Below, piece after piece: positions 18,597 through 26,462 of a stretch of DNA of 64,000 bases. The stretch is taken from the NCBI RefSeq assembly GCF_000152945.2, contig NC_020830.1:1178001-1242000 (forward strand), in the 5' to 3' direction. A program made the translations under genes and the position numbers. The notes beneath the pieces are model-generated. The model was not told the DNA's origin. It did not search any database and saw nothing but the letters and a program-made list of their open reading frames with translations. This DNA comes from Polaribacter sp. MED152. GTDB taxonomy: Bacteria; Bacteroidota; Bacteroidia; Flavobacteriales; Flavobacteriaceae. The number at the start of each line of letters is the position of its first letter. Within the stretch, counting starts at the first letter, position 1.

Positions 18597-20129
18597 ATGA
18601 AGACCTTACGTTTAATTTTAGGAGATCAACTAAACAGCAAGCATTCTTGGTTTACAAACGATGATGACAATAGTACTTATTGTTTATTTGAAATGCGTCA
18701 AGAAACCGATTATGTAAAACATCATATTCAAAAGGTAGCAGGTTTTTTTGCTGCCATGAGAAATTTTGCAGAAGAGCTTAATACTCAAAACAAAAAGGTT
18801 ATCTATTTTAAATTAAATGATGAATTAAATACTCAAAATTTAACTGAAAATATTAATTACTTACTTGAGCAACATCACTTCGAAAAATTTGAATATTTAA
18901 CCCCAGATGAATACAGATTAGATCATCAACTTAAAGAATTCTGTGATTTATTAACCATAGAAAGCAAAGTATATACTACTGAACATTTTTATACTGACAG
19001 GAATGATTTAGCCTCTTTTTTCAAAGGCAAAAAACAATTTTTGATGGAAAGTTTTTACAGAAACATGCGTAAAAAACATCAAATATTAATGGTTAATGAG
19101 CAACCTGAAGGAGGAAAATGGAACTATGATGCTAGGAATAGAAAAAAGTGGAAAGGAGAAACTTTAATTCCGTCTGCTAAAAATTTTGATAATGATGTTT
19201 CTGAAATTGTAACTGAAATTGAAAAAGCTGGGGTTGAAACAATAGGTAAAATCAATGCTAAATATTTTGAATATCCTATTTCTAGAAAGCAAGCGCTAAC
19301 TCAACTTTCTTATTTCTGCGGACATTTGTTAGTTCATTTTGGCGATTATCAAGATGCCATGCATACAGACCAAGTTTTTCTTTTTCATTCAAAAATATCA
19401 TTTGCAATGAACACGAAAATGATATCTCCTAAAGAAATTGTAGAAACAACATTAGCTACTTACAGAAAAAGAAAAGATGAAATAGATATTTCACAGGTAG
19501 AAGGTTTTATAAGACAAATAATTGGTTGGCGAGAATACATGAGAGGCATGTATTGGATGTTAATGCCAGACTACAAAAAAGAGAATTTTCTAAATAATAA
19601 AAACAAATTACCAGATTTCTTTTGGACAGGGAAAACAAAAATGAATTGTCTAAAAAATGCCATTCACAATTCATTAGATAATGGGTATGCGCATCACATT
19701 CAAAGACTAATGATTACTGGTAATTTTGCGCTATTAACTCAAATAGATCCTGATGAAATTGATGCTTGGTATTTAGGGATTTATGTAGATGCTATAGAAT
19801 GGGTTCAACTGCCAAACACAAGAGGTATGAGCCAATTTGCAGATGGTGGAAAAATAGCAACAAAACCTTATGTTTCTAGTGGTAGTTATATAAGTAAAAT
19901 GAGCAATTATTGTGATTCTTGTAGTTATAAAAAAACAAAGAAATTTGGTGATGATGCATGCCCATTTAACAGTTTATACTGGAATTTTCTTGACGAAAAA
20001 CAAGATAAGCTTAGCACCAACTTTAGAATAAAAATGATGTATAGCTTATTGAATAAAATGTCTGCAGAAGACAGAACCAAAATAAAAGAGAAAGCAAATC
20101 ATATTATCGAAAATTTAGATGAATATTAG
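18597..20129 (+). CDS. Iron-sulfur cryptochrome/photolyase (prokaryotic (6-4) photolyase type)
   Basis: 510 residues, full length for FeS-BCP proteins such as Agrobacterium PhrB. It starts with the typical LRLILGDQLN. Four candidate [4Fe-4S] cysteines are visible: MNCLKNAI, then YCDSCSY and DACPFN near the C-terminus. The paired histidines of the repair site appear in GYAHHIQRLMI. It is predicted to reverse (6-4) photoproducts using light, FAD and a lumazine or other antenna. It overlaps the next gene by 11 bp, so they are translationally coupled. Confidence 0.92.
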   Translation: MKTLRLILGDQLNSKHSWFTNDDDNSTYCLFEMRQETDYVKHHIQKVAGFFAAMRNFAEELNTQNKKVIYFKLNDELNTQNLTENINYLLEQHHFEKFEYLTPDEYRLDHQLKEFCDLLTIESKVYTTEHFYTDRNDLASFFKGKKQFLMESFYRNMRKKHQILMVNEQPEGGKWNYDARNRKKWKGETLIPSAKNFDNDVSEIVTEIEKAGVETIGKINAKYFEYPISRKQALTQLSYFCGHLLVHFGDYQDAMHTDQVFLFHSKISFAMNTKMISPKEIVETTLATYRKRKDEIDISQVEGFIRQIIGWREYMRGMYWMLMPDYKKENFLNNKNKLPDFFWTGKTKMNCLKNAIHNSLDNGYAHHIQRLMITGNFALLTQIDPDEIDAWYLGIYVDAIEWVQLPNTRGMSQFADGGKIATKPYVSSGSYISKMSNYCDSCSYKKTKKFGDDACPFNSLYWNFLDEKQDKLSTNFRIKMMYSLLNKMSAEDRTKIKEKANHIIENLDEY

Positions 20130-21609
20130 AAGAGAAGAAATTAATGTAGTTTGGTTTAAACGTGATTTACGTTTGCAAGATAATGAGGCTATTCAAAATG
20201 CCTTATTAACTAAAAAACCTGTGCTATTTCTTTATGTTTTCGAAAATTCACTTTTAGAAGACCCTCATTATAATATTCGTCATTGGAATTTTATTAAAGA
20301 ATCTATACAAGAGCTAAATGATGATTTAACCGCATTTAACACTAAAATTTTAACAGTAACATCAGAAGTAATTACCGTTTTTAATCAGCTACAAAATTTC
20401 TATAAAATTGATACTGTATTTTCTCATCAAGAAACCGGCTTACTTAAAACATACAATAGAGATAAAGACTTTGCAAGATACTGCAGAAACAACTCAATAA
20501 ATTGGGTAGAGAATAACAACAATGGCGTTTTAAGAGGACTTTTAAACAGACATGATTGGTTAGAAAAGTGGGAAAATTTTATGTATAAACCACAAATCAA
20601 AAATGATTTTAAAAACAGAAATCTAATTTCTGAAGATGAAATAACAACCATAGAAAACCATTTTATTGTTACAGATCTAGAAACGCCCAAAGAGGCCAAA
20701 TTTCAAAAAGGAGGATCAAAAATGGGCTGGAGATATGCCAATAGTTTTTTTGAAGAACGTTACAAAAACTATATGAACCATATTTCTAAACCAGCTTTAT
20801 CTAGAAAAAGTTGCAGTAGGCTATCACCTTACATAGCTTGGGGGAATTTGTCTATTAGACAGGTTTATCAAAAAGCTATAATGCTCAAAAACGATGAAAA
20901 CAAAAGACAACTAGGTGCTTTTGTTAGTAGGTTAAGATGGCAAGCGCACTTCATTCAAAAATTTGAAATGGAGCATACTATGGAAGAAGCAAGTATCAAT
21001 AAAGGATATCATAAATTAAAAAAGAACATTTCTACTAAATATCAAAAAGCATGGAGAGAGGGTAAAACTGGTTTCCCAATTATTGATGCTTCTATGCGTT
21101 GTTTATCAGAAACTGGTTATTTAAATTTTAGAATGCGTTCTATGCTAGCCTCTTTTTTTACGCATATTTTATGGCAGCCTTGGCAAGACTCTTCTCATCA
21201 CTTATCGCAGTTGTTTCTAGATTTCGAACCTGGAATTCATTTTCCTCAACTAAACATGCAATCAGGAGAAACTGGCATTAACGAAATAAGAGTTTACAAC
21301 CCAATTAAAAATAGTTTAGAACATGATGAAGATGCGAATTTCATAAAAGAATGGGTGCCTGAATTGGCAAACTTACCTACAGCATTTATTCATCAACCCT
21401 ATTTAATGACACCATTAGATGAGCAATTTAACAACTTTAAATTGGGTGTAGATTACCCTAAACCTATTGTAGATTTTAAATCTGCAAGAAAAAGAGCAAC
21501 ACAAACTCTTTGGGACATGAAAAAAGATCCTGATGTTCTTAAAGAGAATTATAGAATACTAAAAACACATACTCTTTTAGACAGAAAGAAATTACTTCAA
21601 AACCAATAA
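20119..21609 (+). CDS. Cryptochrome/photolyase-family protein
   Basis: 496 residues. N-terminal photolyase domain (VVWFKRDLRLQDNEA) and an FAD-binding domain with the conserved GKTGFPIIDASMRCL, LNFRMRSMLASFF and a modified end (DFEPGIHFPQLNMQSG, GINEIRVYNP). The last block differs from class I CPD enzymes, so it belongs to another cryptochrome/photolyase subfamily common in bacteria. Repair versus photoreceptor function cannot be decided from sequence. It ends the first polycistron, 38 bp before the second TTGTTTAA inverted repeat. Confidence 0.88.
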   Translation: MNIRREEINVVWFKRDLRLQDNEAIQNALLTKKPVLFLYVFENSLLEDPHYNIRHWNFIKESIQELNDDLTAFNTKILTVTSEVITVFNQLQNFYKIDTVFSHQETGLLKTYNRDKDFARYCRNNSINWVENNNNGVLRGLLNRHDWLEKWENFMYKPQIKNDFKNRNLISEDEITTIENHFIVTDLETPKEAKFQKGGSKMGWRYANSFFEERYKNYMNHISKPALSRKSCSRLSPYIAWGNLSIRQVYQKAIMLKNDENKRQLGAFVSRLRWQAHFIQKFEMEHTMEEASINKGYHKLKKNISTKYQKAWREGKTGFPIIDASMRCLSETGYLNFRMRSMLASFFTHILWQPWQDSSHHLSQLFLDFEPGIHFPQLNMQSGETGINEIRVYNPIKNSLEHDEDANFIKEWVPELANLPTAFIHQPYLMTPLDEQFNNFKLGVDYPKPIVDFKSARKRATQTLWDMKKDPDVLKENYRILKTHTLLDRKKLLQNQ

Positions 21610-21647
21610 ATTATTAAAATATACAAATCAAAATATTTTGTTAATTT

Positions 21648-21679
21648 TTGTTTAACTAATTAAATAATATATTAAACAA
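21648..21679. promoter_or_regulatory. Putative operator 2 of the photolyase island
   Basis: TTGTTTAA at 21648-21655 and TTAAACAA at 21672-21679, separated by 16 bp as at 15050-15081. The left flanks also match (TTTTTGTTTAACT). The -7 element starts 14 bp downstream here and 4 bp downstream at the first site, a difference of about one helical turn. Confidence 0.5.
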
Positions 21680-21693
21680 AACATTTTTTTGCG

Positions 21694-21701
21694 TATCTTT
21701 G
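21694..21701 (+). promoter_or_regulatory. -7 element upstream of the 143-residue gene
   Basis: TATCTTTG, perfect TAnnTTTG, only 4 nt before the GTG at 21706. This predicts a leaderless transcript starting on the GTG. Confidence 0.55.
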
Positions 21702-21705
21702 ATAT

Positions 21706-22137
21706 GTGATATTTAATACAACACATAATAATAAGGATACTGAGAAAGCAATTAACAATTTGTTAGGTGCACCTTATTCTTTTTTTCAATCTATAAAATT
21801 AAAAGGCACAGGCTCTAAAAGAATGATTATTGATGAAGTAAGTATTGGCTTCAAAAATATGATGAATACTGTTGCTGATATTAATTACGGTAATATAGAA
21901 TTACGAGAAAAAGGCTTGTTGGTTCACATTAACAAAGGATTAAAGAATTTTAGCTGGGCCATACCATTTTATCAATTACACATTTATAAAACTAGCGGAT
22001 TTAGCATTCATGCTCAAGGTAATTTTGTTCGATTTAAAAACAACAAATTGTTGAAAGAAAACAAGAAGTTTATCGACAAATTAATTGATTTAAAAATTAA
22101 AAATGACGAACAGTTTGATTTTCAAAATGTTCAATAA
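21706..22137 (+). CDS. Uncharacterised 143-residue protein of the photolyase island
   Basis: I do not recognise this family. It is soluble with no signal peptide. The centre alternates short strands (YGNIELREKGLLVHINKG, FSWAIPFYQLHIYKTSGFSIHAQGNFVRF), and a C-terminal Lys-rich helix follows. This gives a pleckstrin-homology-like impression, which is inference only. The start is GTG, 4 nt after a -7 element, so translation may begin on a leaderless mRNA; the next in-frame ATG would remove about 38 residues. It is the first gene after the second TTGTTTAA inverted repeat and 7 bp before TIGR03643. Confidence 0.7.
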   Translation: MIFNTTHNNKDTEKAINNLLGAPYSFFQSIKLKGTGSKRMIIDEVSIGFKNMMNTVADINYGNIELREKGLLVHINKGLKNFSWAIPFYQLHIYKTSGFSIHAQGNFVRFKNNKLLKENKKFIDKLIDLKIKNDEQFDFQNVQ

Positions 22138-22144
22138 TAATAAC

Positions 22145-22420
22145 ATGACAACTTTAAACAACATACAAATTGACAGAATTATTGAAATGGCTTGGGAAGA
22201 CAGAACCACCTTTGAAGCTATTCAATTTCAATTTGGATTAAAAGAACAAGAGGTTATTAATTTAATGAGAAAAGAAATGAAGCCTAGCAGCTTTAGAATG
22301 TGGAGAAAAAGGGTTCAAGGAAGAAAAACAAAACACGAAAAGCTAAGAACATTTGAAAAAGGCAGGTTTAAATGTTCTAGACAGAAATCAATATCTAATA
22401 ACTCTATTGCCAAAAGATAA
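22145..22420 (+). CDS. TIGR03643 / DUF2805 family protein
   Basis: 91 residues. It matches the TIGR03643 pattern: IDRIIEMAWEDRTTFEAI, FGLKEQEVINLMRKEMKPSSFRMWRKRVQGR, then a basic tail. The helix-turn-helix-like spacing and strong positive charge suggest nucleic-acid binding, but no function is established. The family is known to sit near photolyase genes. I chose the ATG at 22145, because an in-frame start 42 bp upstream overlaps the previous gene and adds an atypical Asn-rich leader. Confidence 0.85.
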   Translation: MTTLNNIQIDRIIEMAWEDRTTFEAIQFQFGLKEQEVINLMRKEMKPSSFRMWRKRVQGRKTKHEKLRTFEKGRFKCSRQKSISNNSIAKR

Positions 22421-22426
22421 CTAACA

Positions 22427-22465
22427 GTGCTTTGCTTTTAAGTTTAGGGTACTTAAAGACAGCAC
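22427..22465 (+). other. Imperfect hairpin before folE
   Basis: GTGCT and CTTTTAAGT on the left can pair with ACTTAAAG and AGCAC on the right, with small bulges and a loop near 22443-22450. There is no T run, so it is not a clear terminator. It could be a leader structure or an mRNA processing site; support is weak. Confidence 0.3.
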
Positions 22466-22482
22466 ATTAAAAAGATACTATT

Positions 22483-23181
22483 ATGATTACAGATGTAATA
22501 CTTAAAGAAAAGCAAACAGACCAAAAATTAAATGGTTTTTCATTCGAAGAAGTAGGTGATGATCATCTATTTACAGGTTTAGAAACCCCAATGAAAAAAG
22601 ATGCTTTTAAACTTTCTGATCAAGAAAAGAAAGAAAAAATTGCTATCCTTTTTGAAGAAATTATGGATGTAATGGGCCTAGACCTTACAGACGATTCTTT
22701 ACAAGGCACTCCAAAAAGAGTTGCAAAAATGTATATTGATGAAATTTTTTCTGGCTTAAACCCTGCAAACAAGCCAAAAGTTGCCTTATTTGATAACAAA
22801 TACAAATACAACCAAATGTTGGTTGAAAAGAATATAACTTTTTACTCTAACTGTGAGCATCACTTTGTACCAATTATTGGTAAAGCACATGTAGCTTACA
22901 TTTCTTCTGGTAAAGTTATTGGTTTATCTAAATTAAACAGAATTGTACAGTATTATGCAAAAAGACCTCAAGTGCAAGAAAGGTTAACAAACCAAATTGC
23001 AGAAGAGCTAAAAGGCATTTTAGGTACAGAAGATGTTGCTGTTATTATAGATGCTAAGCATTTATGTGTATCTTCTAGAGGAATTAAAGACGATACCTCA
23101 GCTACAGTTACCTCATACTTTGGAGGTAAATTCAACAATCAAGAAAAAATAGCAGAATTACAAAACACTTTAAATTATTAG
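22483..23181 (+). CDS. folE: GTP cyclohydrolase I (FolE)
   Basis: 232 residues. It converts GTP to 7,8-dihydroneopterin triphosphate, the entry step to folates and pterins. Seen: zinc and active-site residues in SNCEHHFVPIIGKAHVAYI and in KHLCVSSRGIKDDTS, and the C-terminal TVTSYFGGKF. The N-terminal 45 residues are variable. Placement inside a photolyase island suggests it raises supply of methenyltetrahydrofolate, the photolyase antenna; this is inferred from context. The next small gene follows after 2 bp. Confidence 0.94.
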   Translation: MITDVILKEKQTDQKLNGFSFEEVGDDHLFTGLETPMKKDAFKLSDQEKKEKIAILFEEIMDVMGLDLTDDSLQGTPKRVAKMYIDEIFSGLNPANKPKVALFDNKYKYNQMLVEKNITFYSNCEHHFVPIIGKAHVAYISSGKVIGLSKLNRIVQYYAKRPQVQERLTNQIAEELKGILGTEDVAVIIDAKHLCVSSRGIKDDTSATVTSYFGGKFNNQEKIAELQNTLNY

Positions 23182-23183
23182 TT

Positions 23184-23411
23184 ATGGATTTAATTCAAAA
23201 AGCAATCGAGTTCGAAAACAGAAAAAAAAGATTCCCAACTACTAGCGATCGTATTTTGGCATCTAGAGAAGCAAAGTCTTTAATATTGGAGCTGAATGAA
23301 GTTTACAAACAAACTAAAGACAGCAATATTATGGATATAATGAAACGCTTAACTGTTATAAAACAAAAAATTGAAAAGCGTTTAAAAGGTAAACCTTTAA
23401 CAGCAGCATAA
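23184..23411 (+). CDS. Small helical protein, tandem paralogue A
   Basis: 75 residues, mostly charged helix. It shares TTSDRILASRE, LILELNEVYK, IMD-MKRLT and KQKIEKRLKG with the protein encoded at 23486-23701, so the two arose by tandem duplication. No known domain recognised. It lies 2 bp after folE. A small regulatory or adaptor role is possible; nothing in the sequence proves it. Confidence 0.75.
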   Translation: MDLIQKAIEFENRKKRFPTTSDRILASREAKSLILELNEVYKQTKDSNIMDIMKRLTVIKQKIEKRLKGKPLTAA

Positions 23412-23485
23412 TAAACCTAGATTTTGCTTGATTTTCTAACAAATATATTTATATTGCCAAATTAGAAAATTACCAAAATTACATA

Positions 23486-23701
23486 ATGGAATTATTAGAA
23501 AGAGCTACTGAGTTCGAAAACAGAAAATTTTCGTTTAAAACAACTAGCGACAGAATTTTAGCTTCAAGAGAAGTTAAAGCACTTATACTAGAATTAAACG
23601 AAGTATATAAACTAGAAAAAGATCCTGAAATTATGGATCAAATGAAGCGCCTTACAGCAGTTAAACAAAAAATTGAAAAGCGCTTGAAAGGAAGACGATA
23701 A
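23486..23701 (+). CDS. Small helical protein, tandem paralogue B
   Basis: 71 residues, roughly 65 percent identical by eye to the gene at 23184. It starts ELLERATEFENRKFSF and ends basic (KRLKGRR). The 74-bp spacer between the copies holds no complete promoter. It ends 4 bp before the SDR gene, so it is part of the same unit. Function unknown; not seen elsewhere in the window. Confidence 0.75.
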   Translation: MELLERATEFENRKFSFKTTSDRILASREVKALILELNEVYKLEKDPEIMDQMKRLTAVKQKIEKRLKGRR

Positions 23702-23705
23702 AAAG

Positions 23706-24389
23706 ATGAAAAACATTATAGTTATTGGAGGTAGTAAAGGAATAGGAAACGCAATTTTAACCTCTTTGCTAGAAAACAACAAGGTTTATAATATCAGCAG
23801 ATCAAAACCAGAAATAGACCACAATAACTTAATACATCACTCCTTAGATATTTTGCAAGATGATTTGCCAAATATCGAAAGTGTAGACACCTTAATCTAC
23901 TGCCCAGGAAGTATAAATCTAAAACCTATTTCTAGATTAAAATTAGACGATTTTAGAAGTGACTTCGAAATTAACGTTATTGGTGCAGTAAAAGCAATAC
24001 AACATTATTTACCTTCTCTTAAAAAAGGTAACAAACCATCTATATTATTATTCAGTACAGTTGCTGCAAAATTAGGTATGCCTTTTCATGCCAGTGTTGC
24101 AGCAGCAAAATCTGCTGTAGAAGGAATTACAAAATCTTTAGGAGCAGAATTTGCACCTAATATTCGTGTAAACGCCATTGCACCAACTGTTACAGACACA
24201 GATTTAGCCTCTAAGTTGTTAAGAAATGACAGAATGATAGAAAATATCACAGAACGTCATCCTTTAAAAAAATACCTACAACCTAATGAAGTTGCAGATC
24301 TTGCAAACTTTTTAATCTCAGAAAAAGCAGCCTCTATATCAGGACAAATTTTTGAATTAGATTGTGGTATTGTAAGCTTCAAAATATAA
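23706..24389 (+). CDS. Short-chain dehydrogenase/reductase
   Basis: 227 residues, classical SDR. Cofactor motif GGSKGIGNAI (residues 8-17). Catalytic Ser in LLFSTVAA, followed by an atypical H-A-S-V in place of the usual Tyr of YxxxK: the segment reads MPFHASVAAAKSAVEG, with the Lys kept. The missing Tyr is worth noting, because it may change or abolish dehydrogenase chemistry. C-terminal ISGQIFELDCGI fits the family. It is placed between the paralogue pair and glutathione peroxidase. Confidence 0.86.
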   Translation: MKNIIVIGGSKGIGNAILTSLLENNKVYNISRSKPEIDHNNLIHHSLDILQDDLPNIESVDTLIYCPGSINLKPISRLKLDDFRSDFEINVIGAVKAIQHYLPSLKKGNKPSILLFSTVAAKLGMPFHASVAAAKSAVEGITKSLGAEFAPNIRVNAIAPTVTDTDLASKLLRNDRMIENITERHPLKKYLQPNEVADLANFLISEKAASISGQIFELDCGIVSFKI

Positions 24390-24402
24390 AACTTTACATT
24401 TT

Positions 24403-24876
24403 ATGACTAATATCTACGATATTAAAATTGATAGTTTACAAGGTAAACCTATCAATCTTGGTGATTTTAAAAACAAACACATTCTTTTTGTGAATGTAGC
24501 TTCAAAGTGTGGCTTTACGCCACAATATAAAGATTTAGAAAAGTTACATCAACAATACAAAGACGAACTTATTGTAATAGGCGTTCCTTGCAATCAATTT
24601 GGAAGTCAAGAACCTGGTAATGCAAATGAAATTGAAGAATTTTGCGAGGTGAATTATGGCGTAACTTTCTTAATTACTGAAAAGATAGACGTGAAAGGTG
24701 TAAATCAACATCCTTTGTATACTTGGTTAACGTCTAAAGATTTTAATGGTAAAAAGAGTTCTTCAGTAAAATGGAATTTTCAAAAATATTTAGTTTCACC
24801 AGAAGGCAAATTGATTGATTATTATTTTTCTATTACAAAACCATTAAGTTCTAAAATAACAAAACACATTTCATAA
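24403..24876 (+). CDS. Glutathione peroxidase family protein (thiol peroxidase)
   Basis: 157 residues. It reduces hydroperoxides with thiols; in bacteria lacking glutathione the donor is usually thioredoxin. Catalytic Cys36 in NVASKCGFTP, the Gln/Asn positions in VPCNQFGSQEPG, and Trp in KWNFQKYLV are all present. Cytoplasmic, no signal peptide. Its place in the light-response island fits photo-oxidative stress defence. Confidence 0.93.
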   Translation: MTNIYDIKIDSLQGKPINLGDFKNKHILFVNVASKCGFTPQYKDLEKLHQQYKDELIVIGVPCNQFGSQEPGNANEIEEFCEVNYGVTFLITEKIDVKGVNQHPLYTWLTSKDFNGKKSSSVKWNFQKYLVSPEGKLIDYYFSITKPLSSKITKHIS

Positions 24877-24878
24877 TT

Positions 24879-25046
24879 ATGTTTGGACTATTCAAAAAGA
24901 AATCAGAAGAGCAAAAGCTTCAAGAAAAATATAAGAAATTAATGGAAGAAGGTTACAAACTGCAATCTATTAATAGAAGTGATAGTGATCAGAAATACTT
25001 AGAAGCTGATGCTGTTTTAAAACAGATAGAAGCTTTAAAAGCATAA
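24879..25046 (+). CDS. Lacal_2735 family small protein
   Basis: 55 residues, starting 2 bp after the glutathione peroxidase stop. It begins MFGLFKKKSEEQKLQEKY and continues as a single charged helix with SINRSDSDQKYLEADAVLKQIEAL. This matches the Lacal_2735 family, widespread in Flavobacteriia and of unknown function. Last gene of this block. Confidence 0.85.
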   Translation: MFGLFKKKSEEQKLQEKYKKLMEEGYKLQSINRSDSDQKYLEADAVLKQIEALKA

Positions 25047-25085
25047 TTTATTGTAAACTAATAAACCAATTTGCAACCAAACAAA

Positions 25086-25101
25086 AAATTAGCGCTAATT
25101 T
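25086..25101. repeat. Perfect 16-bp palindrome before DUF3050
   Basis: AAATTAGCGCTAATTT is a perfect palindrome in the 158-bp gap before the DUF3050-SRPBCC-photolyase unit. It could be an operator. No second copy was found by eye, so support is limited. Confidence 0.35.
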
Positions 25102-25204
25102 CGATTGCCTTTAGGCTTGTACTTTAATTAACGAATTCAAAATTAATTTCTACTGAATTTTATTGCATTAAGTACACCTAAGGTTCTAACTTTTAACCTA
25201 ACTA

Positions 25205-25987
25205 ATGACGAAAATACAGTATTTAGAAAATGGATTATCAGATTTAAGAAATCAACTTAAACACCATAAATTATATAATAATCTTCATGAAATTGAAGAT
25301 ATTAAAATTTTTATGGAACATCATGTTTATGCTGTTTGGGATTTTATGTCTCTTTTAAAAAGTCTACAAAACCATCTTACCACCACTCAAGTACCTTGGA
25401 CACCATCTAAAACGCCACAATTAGCAAGATTTATAAATGAAATTGTATTTGCTGAAGAAAGTGATGTAAATGAATTAGGTGAAGCAAAAAGTCATTTTGA
25501 AATGTACTTAGATGCAATGATTCAATTAGGTGCAAACACCACTAAAATTGACAACTTTCTATCATTTATAAATCATGGTAGCTCAGTAAAATTAGCCATA
25601 GAAAAAACAGATTTACCTCAAAAAATTGCAGACTTTATCAACTTTACGTTTTCCGTAATTAATACACATCAACCTCATGTAATTGCTGCTGCATTTACAT
25701 ACGGTAGAGAAGACATTATACCAGACATGTTTTTGAGTATCATTAATAATTCAGAAAATCATCAGCAAAAAACAGAAAAACTAAAGTATTATTTAGAACG
25801 TCATATAGAATTAGATGGTGATGAGCATGGACCATTATCTTTACAAATGATTGAACAACTTTGTGGAGATGATGATATAAAATGGAATGAAACTCTATTT
25901 ATTGCTAAAGAATCTTTAACTCAAAGAATTGAATTATGGAATACTATTAATGAACTAATTCTGGAAAAAAAATACGTTGAACATTAG
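25205..25987 (+). CDS. DUF3050 protein (haem-oxygenase-like fold)
   Basis: 260 residues. It matches the DUF3050 pattern: HHVYAVWDFMSLLKSLQ, FINEIVFAEESD, HFEMYLDAM and a late YYLERHIELDGDEHGPL. The spaced His and Glu residues in helices suggest a metal or haem-oxygenase-like helical fold; substrate not known. It starts a three-gene unit (8 bp to SRPBCC, then 2 bp to photolyase), which implies a link to light or DNA-damage response. Confidence 0.85.
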   Translation: MTKIQYLENGLSDLRNQLKHHKLYNNLHEIEDIKIFMEHHVYAVWDFMSLLKSLQNHLTTTQVPWTPSKTPQLARFINEIVFAEESDVNELGEAKSHFEMYLDAMIQLGANTTKIDNFLSFINHGSSVKLAIEKTDLPQKIADFINFTFSVINTHQPHVIAAAFTYGREDIIPDMFLSIINNSENHQQKTEKLKYYLERHIELDGDEHGPLSLQMIEQLCGDDDIKWNETLFIAKESLTQRIELWNTINELILEKKYVEH

Positions 25988-25995
25988 AAACTGCT

Positions 25996-26460
25996 ATGAA
26001 AATATACACTCTTCACAAATCACAGAAACTACCAATTACTTTAGATGAAGCTTGGAATTTTCTTTCAAACCCTAAAAACTTAAAGATAATCACTCCAGAT
26101 TATATGTCTTTTGATATTGTATCAAAAATAGACAGACCTCTTTATACAGGCCAAATAATTCAATATATTGTAACACCCTTATTAGGAATTAAAACAAAAT
26201 GGGTTTCAGAAATTACACATATAGAAGACAAGAAGTATTTTGTAGACGAACAAATGTATGGTCCATATTCTCTATGGCATCACAAACATTTCATTAAGGA
26301 AATTGAAGGTGGTGTAGAAATGGAAGATATTATAGATTATAAAGTTCCATTAGGTTTTTTAGGTCAACTTGTGCATCCCATTTTGGTTAAGCCAAAATTA
26401 GAAGAGATTTTTAATTACAGACAAAAAAAGTTATTAGAACTTTTTGGAGAATATAAATAA
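25996..26460 (+). CDS. SRPBCC-family protein
   Basis: 154 residues of the START/Bet v 1-like fold. It begins with the typical LPITLDEAWNFLSNPKNLKIITP and has the TKWVSEITHIEDKKYFVDEQ and YGPYSLWHHKHFI segments. It probably binds a hydrophobic ligand in its cavity; ligand unknown. Such proteins are common neighbours of photolyase genes in bacteria. The next gene starts 2 bp after its stop. Confidence 0.87.
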   Translation: MKIYTLHKSQKLPITLDEAWNFLSNPKNLKIITPDYMSFDIVSKIDRPLYTGQIIQYIVTPLLGIKTKWVSEITHIEDKKYFVDEQMYGPYSLWHHKHFIKEIEGGVEMEDIIDYKVPLGFLGQLVHPILVKPKLEEIFNYRQKKLLELFGEYK

Positions 26461-26462
26461 GC

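Noticed and set aside
22427..22465. Hairpin before folE as a riboswitch or terminator
   Set aside because: Too short and imperfect for a known riboswitch and has no T run; kept only as a weak structure.
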